A DNA stretch of 64,000 nucleotides from Bosea vestrisii (GCF_030144325.1 NZ_CP126307.1:4864001-4928000), one strand, 5' to 3'; positions 44,621 through 53,872 are shown, counted from the stretch's first letter. Notes: generated from the sequence alone by a model not told the origin. A program made the numbers and translations.

Positions 44621-45573
44621 TGGTGCGCCAACTCGTCTTCGGCGCCGCGCTGATCGCCGCGCTCGCTGTCTTCCCGCTGTTCTCGCCCTGGTCGACGGTG
44701 ATCCTCACCGTTGCCCTGTGCGAGGGGCTGGCGGCGCTCGGCATCATGGTCCTGCTGCGCGCCGGCCAGGTCTCCTTCGGCCATGGGCTGTTCTTCGCGT
44801 TCAGCGCCTATGCGGTCGCCTTCATGGCGGCAGCCAAGGTCGGCCACGAGGCACTGATCCTGATCCCGGTCGGCATGGCGGCCTCCGGCCTGCTCGCGGC
44901 CATCGTCGGCCTCTTCGTCGTGCGTTACCGCGCGATCTTCTTCGGCATGCTCAACCTCGCCATATCCATGGTGTTCTTCTCGTTGCTGGAGAAGCTGTTC
45001 TCGATCACCGGCGGCGCCGACGGCAAGCGCGTGCCGCGCCCGACCTTCGCCGGCATCGAGTTCGGCCGCGAGCAGTTCGAGCTCGCGACCTTCTACGTCA
45101 CGCTGGTGCTTTGCATCCTCGCCGCGCTCTTCGTCGCCCGCTATCTGCTCTCGCCCGGCGGCAAGGCGCTGGAGGCGATCAAGTCGAACGAGACGCGGCT
45201 CGAATATCTCGGTGTCTCCCCGCGAAAAGTGCTCTACGGCGCCTATCTGCTCTCCGGCCTGCTGGCGGGGCTGGGCGGCGCGATCATCGCGCTGGTCTCG
45301 GGCCACGTCACGCCGGAGCTGGCCTATTGGGTGCGCTCGGGCGAATTCGTCTTCATCGCGATTTTGGGCGGCATCGGCGGTGTCGCCGGGCCCTTCCTCG
45401 GCGCGCTGATGTTCCAGATCATTCGCGGCTATGCCGCGGTCTACGCGCCGGAGACCTGGCATGCCGTGCTCGGCGTGATGCTGCTGGTCATCATCTTCTT
45501 CGCGCCGGCCGGCCTCTACGGCATCGTCGCCGGCAAGGCTGGCAAGGCACAGCGCGAGGAGGGCGGGCGATGA
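44620..45573 (+). CDS. branched-chain-type ABC permease (LivM family)
   Basis: 317 residues from ATG 44620 (TGATG overlap with the previous stop; GTG 44617 is in frame one codon earlier). Second membrane subunit with the LivM signatures LAALGIMVLLRAGQVSFGHG, and the EAA-loop region LLSPGGKALEAIKSNETRLE. ABC-coupling helix present. Its stop overlaps the ATG of the ATPase gene by four bases (ATGA). Confidence 0.94.
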   Translation: MVRQLVFGAALIAALAVFPLFSPWSTVILTVALCEGLAALGIMVLLRAGQVSFGHGLFFAFSAYAVAFMAAAKVGHEALILIPVGMAASGLLAAIVGLFVVRYRAIFFGMLNLAISMVFFSLLEKLFSITGGADGKRVPRPTFAGIEFGREQFELATFYVTLVLCILAALFVARYLLSPGGKALEAIKSNETRLEYLGVSPRKVLYGAYLLSGLLAGLGGAIIALVSGHVTPELAYWVRSGEFVFIAILGGIGGVAGPFLGALMFQIIRGYAAVYAPETWHAVLGVMLLVIIFFAPAGLYGIVAGKAGKAQREEGGR

Positions 45574-46319
45574 GTGGCGTCATCCTCGAAGCCGACGACC
45601 TGCATCTGCGCTTCGGCGGCGTGCAGGCCGCGAACGGCGCCTCGCTCAAGGTCGCGGCCAACGAGCGCATCGCCATCATCGGCCCGAACGGGGCCGGCAA
45701 GACCACCTTCATCAATCTCTGCACCGGCTACCTCAAGCCGCAATCCGGCCGCGTCGTCTTCAATGGGCAGGATGTGACGCGCCTCTCGCCGCAGGCGATC
45801 ACCCGGCTCGGTGTCGGCCGCTCCTTCCAGATTCCGCAGCTCTTCCTCGACAACACCGTGATCGAGAACCTGCTGCTGGCGTTGTCGGCGCGCGAAGGCT
45901 CATGGTCGCCTTTCCTGCCCATGCTGCGGCATCCGAAGGCCGAGGAGATGTGGGCGCTGCTCGACCTCGTCGGCCTGCAGGAAACCGGCAACCGCATCGT
46001 CCGCGAATTGCCGGAAGGCATGCGCAAGCTGATCGACATCGCCGTTGCGCTCGCGCTCGAACCCAGGCTGATCTTCATGGATGAGCCGACCAGCGGCGTC
46101 TCTTCGACCGAGAAATTCCAGGTGATGGACACGCTGACCCGCGTCCTGGACGCCCGCGCCACCACCGCGGTCTTCGTCGAGCACGATATGGACGTCGTCG
46201 CCCGCTACGCCAATCGTGTCGCGGTCTGGACCGGCGGGCGCATCGCCCATCAGGGCACGCCGGAGGAGATCCTCAGCCATCCGGAGGTTCGCGAGACCGT
46301 GATCGGGGTAGGAGTCTGA
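45570..46319 (+). CDS. branched-chain-type ABC ATPase (LivG family), atypical signature
   Basis: 249 residues. Walker A GPNGAGKTT, RFGGVQAANGASLKV N-terminus of the LivG type, Q-loop FQIPQLF, Walker B LIFMDEPTSGVSS and switch His in VFVEHDM. The ABC signature is not the usual LSYGQ but LPEGMRKLIDIA, a marked departure in the motif that clamps ATP. The protein otherwise looks intact, so this may be a derived subgroup rather than a lesion. Confidence 0.93.
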   Translation: MSGVILEADDLHLRFGGVQAANGASLKVAANERIAIIGPNGAGKTTFINLCTGYLKPQSGRVVFNGQDVTRLSPQAITRLGVGRSFQIPQLFLDNTVIENLLLALSAREGSWSPFLPMLRHPKAEEMWALLDLVGLQETGNRIVRELPEGMRKLIDIAVALALEPRLIFMDEPTSGVSSTEKFQVMDTLTRVLDARATTAVFVEHDMDVVARYANRVAVWTGGRIAHQGTPEEILSHPEVRETVIGVGV

Positions 46320-46321
46320 TC

Positions 46322-47017
46322 ATGCTGGAGATCAGGGAGCTCTCGGCCGAGATCGAAGGCGTGCAGGTGCTGCGCCGGGCCACGCTGTCGCTGGAGGAGG
46401 GCGCGACCGTCGCGCTGATCGGCCGCAACGGCGCCGGCAAGACCAGCCTGCTGCGCGCCATCATGGGCTTCATGAAGGTAACTGGCGGTGCGATCAGCTT
46501 CGACGGCAAGCCGCTCGATACGGTGAAGGCTCATGAGCGGCCGCGGCTCGGCATCGGCTATGCGCCGGAGGATCGCCGGCTGTTCTCGACCTTCACCATC
46601 GAGGAGAACATCCGCCTGCCGGCCGAGGTGATGAAGCTCGGCGAGGCCGAGATCGCGAGAAGGCTGGAGCGCATCTACGCGGTGCTGCCGGAACTCGCCG
46701 ACCTGCGCCAGCGTCCGGCGGCCGGTCTCTCCGGCGGCCAGGGCAAGATGGCGGCGCTCGCCCGCGCTCTGATGGTCGGCAGCCGCGTCATCCTGCTCGA
46801 CGAGCCGTTCCAGGGGCTCGCCCCCGTCCTGGCCAACCGCTATGCCGCTGCCCTGCGCGCCCTGCGCGACAGCCATCCCGACATCGCCTTGCTGATCACC
46901 GAATCCAACCCCAGTCTGCTGCGCAACTTCGCAGGCCGGGCTTATGCGATCGAGCGCGGCGAGGTCAGCGAGACCGTGCTGGCGCAAAGCTCGCTCGCCG
47001 CGGCCGGGCTGCATTGA
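46322..47017 (+). CDS. branched-chain-type ABC ATPase (LivF family)
   Basis: 231 residues. LSLEEGATVALIGRNGAGKTSL (Walker A GRNGAGKTS), RPRLGIGYAPEDRRLFSTFT, signature GLSGGQGKM (regular), Walker B VILLDEPFQGL. The segment after Walker B reads LLITESNPSLL where LivF proteins usually have VEQN. GGAG stands 8 bases upstream of ATG. Two bases after the LivG-type stop. Completes the importer; the family C repeat follows. Confidence 0.93.
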   Translation: MLEIRELSAEIEGVQVLRRATLSLEEGATVALIGRNGAGKTSLLRAIMGFMKVTGGAISFDGKPLDTVKAHERPRLGIGYAPEDRRLFSTFTIEENIRLPAEVMKLGEAEIARRLERIYAVLPELADLRQRPAAGLSGGQGKMAALARALMVGSRVILLDEPFQGLAPVLANRYAAALRALRDSHPDIALLITESNPSLLRNFAGRAYAIERGEVSETVLAQSSLAAAGLH

Positions 47018-47029
47018 AAGCCCAGGATA

Positions 47030-47171
47030 AGCCCTCCCCCTTGTGGGGGGAGGGTTGGGAGGGGGGTATGCCACCTGCTGCCTGACATGATTTGCCGTGC
47101 GGCAGATGCAAGGCGTCCGACCGTGCGGCTGACTACCCCCCTCTCTAACTCTCCCCCACAAGGGGGAGAGG
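47030..47171 (+). repeat. C-rich/G-rich inverted repeat, family C, copy 2
   Basis: Left arm agccctcccccttgtggggg then gagggttgggaggggggtat (from 47030); right arm to 47171 actacccccctctctaactc then tcccccacaagggggagagg. Closely resembles copy 3 at 57660. Between the transporter and the aldehyde dehydrogenase. Confidence 0.8.
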
Positions 47172-47213
47172 ACAGGTCGAGGTTCGCTTCGAAGGACTTG
47201 GAAGGACGACTAC

Positions 47214-48647
47214 ATGACCCAGCACTTCATCAACGGCCGGCATGTCGCCGGGCGCACCGGCGAGACCATGGCGGTGCTCGCGCCGGCGACTGGCGAGGAG
47301 TTCACCCGCATCGCCTGCGGCAACGCCGATGACATCGACGACGCCGTGAAGGCCGCCCGCGCCGCCTATGAAGGCGCCTGGGGCAGGCTCACCGCCGCCG
47401 AGCGCGGCCGCCTGATCGCGAAGCTCGCCTTCAAGGTTCAGGATCATTTCGACGAGCTGGCGAAGATCGAGGCGCAGGACACCGGCAAGCCGATGGCGCA
47501 GGCCAGGGCCGATATCGAGGCGACGGTGCGCTATTTCGAATTCTATGGCGGCGCCGCCGACAAGGTGCACGGCCACATTATCCCGTTCCTCAACGGCTAC
47601 AGCGTCAACGTCGTGCACGAGCCCTATGGCGTCACCGGCCATATCTTGCCCTGGAACTACCCGGCGCAGATGTTCGGCCGCTCGCTCACCGCCTCGCTCG
47701 CCATGGGCAATGCCGTGGTGCTGAAACCCGCCGAGGACGCCTGCCAGACGGCGCTGCGCCTCGCCGAGCTCGCCAGCGAGGTCGGCTTCCCGGACGGCGC
47801 GATCAACATCGTCACCGGCCGCGGCCATGAGGCGGGCGAGGCGCTCTGCCGCAATCCCGGCGTCGGCTTCATCTCCTTCACCGGCTCGCCGCAAGTCGGC
47901 CAGATCATCCAGAAGGCCTGCGCCGACAACTTCATCACCTGCACGCTCGAGCTCGGCGGCAAGTCGCCCCAGATCGTCTTCGACGACGCCGATTTCGATG
48001 CGGCTGTGCCGATCGTCTGCAAGGCGATCGTCCAGAACACCGGCCAGACCTGCTCGGCCGGCAGCCGCGTGCTGGTGCAGAAGACCGTCTATGACGAGTT
48101 CGTTGGCGCCGTCGCCAAGCAGTTCGCCAAGCTGCGTGCCGGCACGCCCGAGATGGACCTCGACTGCGGCCCGGTGATCAATGCCAAGCAGCGTGGCCGG
48201 GTGCAGAGCTTCGTCGACCAGGCCCGCGAGCAGGGCATTCCGGTCCTCGCCGAAGGCGCGATCGCGCAGGGCGTGCCCAATGGCGGCTTCTACGTGACCC
48301 CGACCCTGTTCGGGCAGGTGCCGCGCGGCAACCGGCTGGAGCAGGAGGAGGTCTTCGGGCCGGTGCTCGCCGCCTTCTCCTTCGAGGATGAGGAGGATGC
48401 GGTGAAGCTTGCCAACTCCACCCCTTACGGCCTCGTCGCCGGCGTCTGGACCAATAATGGCGGGCGCCAGCAGCGTGTCGCCAAGCGGGTCAGGGCCGGG
48501 CAGGTCTTCATCAACGGCTATGGCGCCGGCGGCGGCATCGAACTGCCCTTCGGTGGCACGGGCAAGAGCGGCCATGGCCGCGAGAAGGGCTTCATGGCGC
48601 TGGAGGAGTTCGCCGTCGCCAAGACGATCGTGCACAAGCACGGGTGA
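47214..48647 (+). CDS. NAD(P)-dependent aldehyde dehydrogenase
   Basis: 477 residues, complete ALDH superfamily. Catalytic Cys280 in NTGQTCSAGSR and general base Glu246 in LELGGKSP; NAD-binding FTGSPQVG; terminal motif ELPFGGTGKSGHGREKG. GGAAGGA SD 7 bases upstream. Oxidises an aldehyde to the acid; substrate not predictable from sequence. It is the last gene of the transporter set (separated by the family C repeat) and would produce or consume the acid used by the divergent CoA operon. Confidence 0.95.
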   Translation: MTQHFINGRHVAGRTGETMAVLAPATGEEFTRIACGNADDIDDAVKAARAAYEGAWGRLTAAERGRLIAKLAFKVQDHFDELAKIEAQDTGKPMAQARADIEATVRYFEFYGGAADKVHGHIIPFLNGYSVNVVHEPYGVTGHILPWNYPAQMFGRSLTASLAMGNAVVLKPAEDACQTALRLAELASEVGFPDGAINIVTGRGHEAGEALCRNPGVGFISFTGSPQVGQIIQKACADNFITCTLELGGKSPQIVFDDADFDAAVPIVCKAIVQNTGQTCSAGSRVLVQKTVYDEFVGAVAKQFAKLRAGTPEMDLDCGPVINAKQRGRVQSFVDQAREQGIPVLAEGAIAQGVPNGGFYVTPTLFGQVPRGNRLEQEEVFGPVLAAFSFEDEEDAVKLANSTPYGLVAGVWTNNGGRQQRVAKRVRAGQVFINGYGAGGGIELPFGGTGKSGHGREKGFMALEEFAVAKTIVHKHG

Positions 48648-48752
48648 AGTGGAACGAGTAGATCGCGGCCAGGTTGCTATTCGAACGGAGTAGCTTTGGA
48701 TCGCAGGGGAATGGGTCTTGCGCCCGGCAGCGGGCGCAACCATTGATCTACT

Positions 48753-49484
48753 ATGGGTGGCATGCGGCCGGCAGGCGATACCGTCGAGATTCTGGAGAAG
48801 CTACTCGCGCCCTTGCAGGGCCGGCGCATTCTCGACATCGGCTGCGGCAGGGGCAACCTGCTGCAGGCGCTGGTCGAGCGCGGCGCCAGCGTCGTTGGTC
48901 TCGACCCGGATGAGGCGATGCTGGAGGTCGCGGAAAAGCTCGCGCCCAAGGCGGCGCTGAAGCACGGCTGCGCACAGCTCTTGCCTTGGGGCGATGCCAG
49001 CATGCACGCCGCGATCTTCCTCAACAGCCTGCATCACGTCCCGGTGCCCGACATGCTGCTGGCGCTGGAGGAGGCGGCACGCGTCGTCGGCAGGGGCGGC
49101 GGCATCGTCGTCATCGAGCCCTTGTCGGAAGGCTCCTTCTTCGATGCCTTGCGCCTGATCGAGGATGAGACCGAGGTCAGGCATGCGGCACAGGACGCGA
49201 TCGTCCGCGCGATGCGCCGCGGCATCGTCAGCGAGAGCCGGCGGATCGAATACGATCGCGTCGAGACGTTCCCCGATGCCGCCGCCTTCATGGCACGCGC
49301 CGTCGCCGCCGACCCCTCACGGGAGGAACGGGCAGAGGCGGCGCGCGGCAAGCTGCTCGCGCGTTTCGAGGCGCTGTCGGAGCATGAGGATGGCGGCTAC
49401 GTCCTGCATCAGCCGATCAGGCTGCACCATCTCAAGGTGCCGCTCGGAACGAAGCCGTCAGTCAATCCCGCAATGTTTGGCTGA
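48753..49484 (+). CDS. class I SAM-dependent methyltransferase
   Basis: 243 residues (ATG 48753; ATG 48762 also possible). SAM motif ILDIGCGRGNLLQALVER, VGLDPDEAMLEVAE, NSLHHVPVPDMLLALEEAAR and GGIVVIEPLSEGSF: methyltransf_11 domain with a C-terminal extension. Acceptor unknown. Its 3' end overlaps the convergent Lrp gene by 23 bases. Confidence 0.87.
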   Translation: MGGMRPAGDTVEILEKLLAPLQGRRILDIGCGRGNLLQALVERGASVVGLDPDEAMLEVAEKLAPKAALKHGCAQLLPWGDASMHAAIFLNSLHHVPVPDMLLALEEAARVVGRGGGIVVIEPLSEGSFFDALRLIEDETEVRHAAQDAIVRAMRRGIVSESRRIEYDRVETFPDAAAFMARAVAADPSREERAEAARGKLLARFEALSEHEDGGYVLHQPIRLHHLKVPLGTKPSVNPAMFG

Positions 49485-50022
49485 CGGGCAGCTGCCGCGG
49501 GTCCTTCACGCGTCCCGGCCATTCGCCGGTGATGCCGGGCTGGACCGGCCGCTCCAGATAGGTTGAGAGCACGACATAGCTGCGCGTCGCGGTGACGCCG
49601 GGCACGTCATAGATCTTCGCGAGCAGGCCTTCGAGCGCATGGGTGCTCTCGGTGCGCACCTTGAGCATCATGCAGGTGTCGCCGGCGACCGAATGAATCT
49701 CCTCGACCTCGGGATGGGCCTCGATCGCCAGGAGTGTGGTCGTCTTGCCCCAGCCGGTGGTGTCGACATGGACGAAGGCGAGCAGCGTCTTGCCTGTCGC
49801 CTCCGGCTCGATCAACGCCGCGACCCGCCTGATCACGCCGGAGCGCCGCAGCCGCTTCACCCGCTCATGCGCCGCCGGCGGCGAGAGGCCGACGCGCTCG
49901 CCGAGATCGGCGTAGCTGATCGTCGCATCCTCGACGAGAACGCCTAACAGCTTTCGGTCCATGGCATCGAGTTCGCGCTCCGCCCCGCAGCTTCGCCGAA
50001 CGCCATCTGTTTTTTCAAGCAT
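49462..50022 (-). CDS. Lrp/AsnC-family transcriptional regulator
   Basis: 186 residues; ATG 49962 (MDRKLLGVLVEDA) is an alternative start that fits the family's usual N-terminus. HTH ISYADLGERVGLSPPAAHERVKRL and the RAM effector domain (LLAFVHVDTTG, VAGDTCMMLKVRTESTH). Such regulators respond to amino acids. Divergent from the MFS gene with 48 bases between, the usual pairing of Lrp-type regulators with the transporter they control. Confidence 0.92.
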   Translation of the reverse strand: MLEKTDGVRRSCGAERELDAMDRKLLGVLVEDATISYADLGERVGLSPPAAHERVKRLRRSGVIRRVAALIEPEATGKTLLAFVHVDTTGWGKTTTLLAIEAHPEVEEIHSVAGDTCMMLKVRTESTHALEGLLAKIYDVPGVTATRSYVVLSTYLERPVQPGITGEWPGRVKDPRQLPVSQTLRD

Positions 50023-50070
50023 TCGCTATTCCTCGATTGAAACGGAATATCATTCGATCATTCTGCAGAA

Positions 50071-51294
50071 ATGACGAATAAAAATCAAACGACCTCAAGC
50101 GCCGCCCGCATACCCCCAGCAGCCTATGCGCTCTGCCTGTGCATCGGGCTCGTCGGGGCGAACTCGCTGGCGCTGGGGCCGATCGCGCCGCGCGTCGCCG
50201 AAAGCTTCGCCAGCGACGTGCCGGCGGTGATGACGGCCTCCGCCGCCTTCGGCATCGGCACGGCAGCGAGCGCCTTGCTGCTCGCCGGCTTGATCGACCG
50301 CTTCGGCGCGGGCCGCATGTTGCGCTATGCCCTGCTCGCCTTCCTGGCCGCGCTCGCGGCGAGCGGGGCGGCGCCGGTTCTGCCCGCCTTCGTCGGCGCG
50401 CAGTTGCTGGCGGGCCTCGCTGCCGGCCTGGCGCTTCCGTCGATCTACACGCTCGCCGCGCTGGCGGCGCCTGCCGGCCGCGAGAGCGACACGCTCGGCG
50501 TCGTCCTGTTCGGCTGGACGCTCAGCATGGTCGCGGGCGTCTCGCTCTCGGCGGTGATCGCCGACCTGTTCGGCTGGCGCATGGTCTATGGCCTCGTCGT
50601 CGTCGCCGGGCTCGCGGCGATGGCTGGAACCACGAAGCTGACCGCCAGTGGTGCTGCGACCGGGCGCGCCGCACCGTCGCCGCTCTCCGCGTTGCGGGTG
50701 CCCGGCATCGCGCCGCTGCTGCTCGCCTGCTCCGCCTTCATGGCCTCGTTCTACGGCGTCTACGCCTATGTCGGCGATCATCTGCATCGCGTGCTGGGTC
50801 TGCCGGTCAGCGCCGGTGGCCTGCTCGCTTTGTGTTACGGCCTCGGCTTCGGGGCGACGACCTTCCTCGACCGCTGGATCGACCGCCTCGGCCCGGCCCG
50901 CCTGCTGCCGATCTTCTTTGCGGTGGTCGGCGGCGTCTATCTGGTGATGAGCCTGGTCGCTACATCCTATCCCGCATTGCTCGCCGTGGTGTTTTTCTGG
51001 GGCATGGCCAACCATGCCGGGTTGAACGTGCTGATCCTCCGGCTGGGTGCGCTCGATCCCTCCCGCCGCGGCGCGATCATGGGCCTCAACAGCAGCGTGA
51101 CCTATCTCGCGCTCTTCGCCGGGACGACAGGCTTCGGGCCGCTCTATGCCCGTGCCGGCTTTCCGGCGCTCGCCGGGCTGGCGGTCGCGTTGATGTTGGT
51201 GGCGGCCCTCGCCGCGGCGCTGGCGCCCCGCGCCGTCATTCCGGGGCGGGCCGCAGGCCTGAGCCCGGAACCCAGAACCGATGCGGGCTCTTGA
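50071..51294 (+). CDS. MFS transporter
   Basis: 407 residues, about 12 transmembrane helices, with MFS motif A-type ALLLAGLIDRFGAGRML near residue 70. DHA1-like drug/sugar efflux (arabinose efflux permease type) by overall pattern. Divergent from the Lrp gene, its probable regulator. The last 20 residues (VIPGRAAGLSPEPRTDAG...) are encoded by the left arm of a family A repeat: the original C-terminus probably ended near ALAPRA and was extended when the repeat arrived. Confidence 0.9.
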   Translation: MTNKNQTTSSAARIPPAAYALCLCIGLVGANSLALGPIAPRVAESFASDVPAVMTASAAFGIGTAASALLLAGLIDRFGAGRMLRYALLAFLAALAASGAAPVLPAFVGAQLLAGLAAGLALPSIYTLAALAAPAGRESDTLGVVLFGWTLSMVAGVSLSAVIADLFGWRMVYGLVVVAGLAAMAGTTKLTASGAATGRAAPSPLSALRVPGIAPLLLACSAFMASFYGVYAYVGDHLHRVLGLPVSAGGLLALCYGLGFGATTFLDRWIDRLGPARLLPIFFAVVGGVYLVMSLVATSYPALLAVVFFWGMANHAGLNVLILRLGALDPSRRGAIMGLNSSVTYLALFAGTTGFGPLYARAGFPALAGLAVALMLVAALAAALAPRAVIPGRAAGLSPEPRTDAGS

Positions 51295-51379
51295 TAGTAC
51301 TGGAACTGGCCAGCCTCTTCCGGAAACGGCATCGGTTCTGGGTTCCGGGCTCGCTGCTTCGCAGCGCCCCGGAAAGACG
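51234..51379 (+). repeat. compound palindromic repeat, family A, copy 2
   Basis: Outer arms cgtcattccggggc (51234) and gccccggaaagacg (to 51379); inner arms gagcccggaacccagaac (51261) and gttctgggttccgggctc (51335-51352). Same plan and near-identical inner arms as 6948-7092. It overlaps the last 61 bases of the MFS gene. Confidence 0.88.
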
Positions 51380-51388
51380 CAGCGCTGA

Positions 51389-52513
51389 TCACATCTGGAT
51401 GACGTGCCGGATCGTCCGGCCTTCGTTCAGCGCGTCGAAGCCTTCATTGATCCCCTCGAGCGGGCTTGAGCTGGTCCAGAGCTTGTCGACCGGCATGCGG
51501 CCGCGCTGATAGAGGTCGATGAAGCGCGGGATGTCGCGCACCGGGATGCAGGAGCCGACATAGGAGCCCTTCAGCGTCCGCTCCTCGCCGACGAGCCGGA
51601 CCGGCGCCAGCGCCATCGTATGCGCCGGGTTGGCGAGGCCGGCAGTCGTCGTCGTGCCGCCGCGCCGCGTGATCTGGTAGGCGAGCTCCAGCGCCTTGAC
51701 CGAGCCGGCCATCTCCAGCCCGTGATCGACGCCACCCTTGGTGGCGGCGCGGATCGCCTCGACGACATCGGGCGCGCCGGCATTGAAAGTGTCGGTCGCG
51801 CCGAGCTCGCGGGCGATCCTGAGCTTCTCGTCCGAGAGGTCGACAGCGATGACGCGGGCTGCCCCGCAGGCGGCTGCCCCGAGCAAAGCGGAGAGGCCGA
51901 CGCCACCGAGACCGACGACCGCCACCGTCTCACCGGCGCGGACCTTGGCGGTGTTCACCGCCGCGCCAACGCCGGTCAGCACCGCGCAGCCGAACAGGGC
52001 CGCGATCTCATGCGGGATGTCGGCCTCGATCTTCACCAGCGAATGACGTGACATCACCGCATGCTCGGCGAAGGCGGAAACGCCGACATGATGGTGCACC
52101 GGCTTGCCGTTCTGCGAGAGGCGGCGACCGCCGGCCATCAGCTCGCCGACGCCATTGGCGGCATTGCCGGGCTCGCACAAAGCAGGGCGCCCCTCGCTGC
52201 ACGGCGCGCAATGGCCGCAGGAGGGCACGAAGACCATGACGACGCGGTCACCCCTTTTCAGGTCGGTGACGCCCAGCCCGACCTCCTCGACCTCGCCGGC
52301 CGCCTCATGGCCGAGCACCATCGGCACCGGGCGCGGCCGGTTGCCGTCGATCACCGAGAGGTCGGAATGGCAGAGGCCGGCGGCGCGGACCCTGACCAGC
52401 ACCTCGCCCATTCCAGGCGGGGCGAGCTCGACCTCCTCGATCCGGAGCGGCTTCGACTGCGCATAGGGCGCGGCGACGGGGCTTGCGTGCAGGACGGCGG
52501 CGCGGGTCTTCAA
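51389..52513 (-). CDS. zinc-dependent alcohol dehydrogenase (MDR superfamily)
   Basis: 374 residues, starting at TTG 52513 (MKTRAAVLHASPVAAPYAQS) with GAGGA correctly spaced upstream. Catalytic zinc ligands CHSDLSVI and GHEAAGEVEEVG; structural zinc CGHCAPCSEGRPALC; NAD fold VAVVGLGGVGLSALLGAA. Class III-like alcohol dehydrogenase family of broad alcohol/aldehyde oxidation. Substrate unknown. Not adjacent to an obvious partner; a family D repeat lies upstream. Confidence 0.93.
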   Translation of the reverse strand: MKTRAAVLHASPVAAPYAQSKPLRIEEVELAPPGMGEVLVRVRAAGLCHSDLSVIDGNRPRPVPMVLGHEAAGEVEEVGLGVTDLKRGDRVVMVFVPSCGHCAPCSEGRPALCEPGNAANGVGELMAGGRRLSQNGKPVHHHVGVSAFAEHAVMSRHSLVKIEADIPHEIAALFGCAVLTGVGAAVNTAKVRAGETVAVVGLGGVGLSALLGAAACGAARVIAVDLSDEKLRIARELGATDTFNAGAPDVVEAIRAATKGGVDHGLEMAGSVKALELAYQITRRGGTTTTAGLANPAHTMALAPVRLVGEERTLKGSYVGSCIPVRDIPRFIDLYQRGRMPVDKLWTSSSPLEGINEGFDALNEGRTIRHVIQM

Positions 52514-52544
52514 GGCGTATCCTCGTGGCTTCGATTTTTCATCT

Positions 52545-52664
52545 CAGCCCTCATCCTGAGGAGCGATCCGGAGGATCGCGTCTCGAAGGATGCTCCAGCT
52601 GGTTCCAGAGCCTCCTGAAGCATCCTTCGAGACGCCGCTGCGCGGCTCCTCAGGATGAGGGCTG
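52545..52664 (+). repeat. long inverted repeat, family D
   Basis: Left arm cagccctcatcctgaggagc, then the palindromic loop gatccggaggatc and tctcgaaggatgct; right arm agcatccttcgagac, the loop gccgctgcgcggc, then cctcaggatgagggctg (to 52664). Forms a long cruciform between the alcohol dehydrogenase start and the LysR stop. Confidence 0.8.
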
Positions 52665-52720
52665 AGGATGGCTGTAAGAGTGGGCGGTGCCGCCGCCGCC
52701 TGTCAAAGACGAAATCCCGA

Positions 52721-53683
52721 TCAGCCGTATAAGGCCGGCGGATCGCTTTCGTCGCCGAGCGTCGCGGTCCAGCTCTCCTCGGTGACGAGGCCGCGCAGGA
52801 TCTCCCAGGAGAGCTGGCCGATGGCGCGGGCCGCGGCCGTCATCGGCCGCTCGGTCGAATAGGCGAGATAGACCTTGCGATAGAGCGACGGCTGCTCGAT
52901 CGGCCAGGTCTGGAAGGTACCGGCCTTCTCCTGCGCCCGCACCGCCATGCGCGGCAGGATGCCGTAGCCGAGGCCGCGTTCGGCCAGGCGCTTGATCTGC
53001 GCATAGGATTCGATCTCGACCGCGGCATGGACGGTGGCGTTGATGCCGGCCGCCGCCTCGTCGATCTGGTCGCGCAGGCCATGGCCAGGGCCGGGCAGGA
53101 TCAGGTCGAGCCCGGCCGCCTCGCTCAGCGTCACCGCCTTGCCCGGCGAGGTCTTCAGCGCCGTCAGCGCCGGCACGCCGAACAGGCAGAGCTCCTCGGT
53201 CAGGATGTGGTGGATGCCGAGCCCCTTCGGGTCCGAGGTCGAGTAGATCACCGCGAGATCGACCTCGCCCTTGCGCAACCAGTCGAGCACAAAGCCGCTC
53301 ATCGCCTCGGCGATGCGGATGCGCACATCCGGATAGCGCTCCTGCGTCGCCTCGATCAGCGGCACGCTGAACTGCTCGCTGACGGTGCCGGGCAGGCCGA
53401 TGCGGACCTCGCCGGCCGGCGCCGCCTGTTCGCCGCGGACGCTGTCGCGCAGTTCGGCGAATTCGGCGAGGATAATGCGGGCCTTGGCGAGCAGGCGCTC
53501 GCCGGCCTCCGTCGGCTGCACGCCGCGCGTGCCGCGATGCAGCAGGGCGACGCCGAGCTCGTCCTCCATATGGCGCAGATGCTGGCTCAGGGCAGGCTGC
53601 GCCACCCTGAGCTTGAGTGCCGCCTTGGAGAACGAACCCTGTTCGACGATGGCCGTGAAATAGCGCAACTGGCGCAGATCCAT
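52721..53683 (-). CDS. LysR-family transcriptional regulator
   Basis: 320 residues from ATG 53683 (MDLRQLRYFTAIVEQGSFSK), chosen because the frame upstream to 53704 adds only MRGNGAA. HTH ALKLRVAQPALSQHLRHMED, and a periplasmic-binding-type effector domain after residue 90. The nitrogen-assimilation (NAC/CynR) branch by the opening motif RYFTAIVEQGSFS. Divergent from the metallo-hydrolase at 53873 (189 bases), its probable target. Confidence 0.92.
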   Translation of the reverse strand: MDLRQLRYFTAIVEQGSFSKAALKLRVAQPALSQHLRHMEDELGVALLHRGTRGVQPTEAGERLLAKARIILAEFAELRDSVRGEQAAPAGEVRIGLPGTVSEQFSVPLIEATQERYPDVRIRIAEAMSGFVLDWLRKGEVDLAVIYSTSDPKGLGIHHILTEELCLFGVPALTALKTSPGKAVTLSEAAGLDLILPGPGHGLRDQIDEAAAGINATVHAAVEIESYAQIKRLAERGLGYGILPRMAVRAQEKAGTFQTWPIEQPSLYRKVYLAYSTERPMTAAARAIGQLSWEILRGLVTEESWTATLGDESDPPALYG

Positions 53684-53872
53684 CGCCGCCCCGTTCCCTC
53701 TCATTGGCTCGCGAGCGCGAGCTTTCGCTTATGCAGACTAGAGCGAAGCCTTATTGGCCGTCCACTCCGCAGGCGTGCATCTTTCCCTCCCGGCAAGGCC
53801 TGACGCGACGCCAGGCCACCCGGCGAAGAAGACGGCGCCCGACGCCGCTCCCCTTTCATCCGGAGGAACGCC

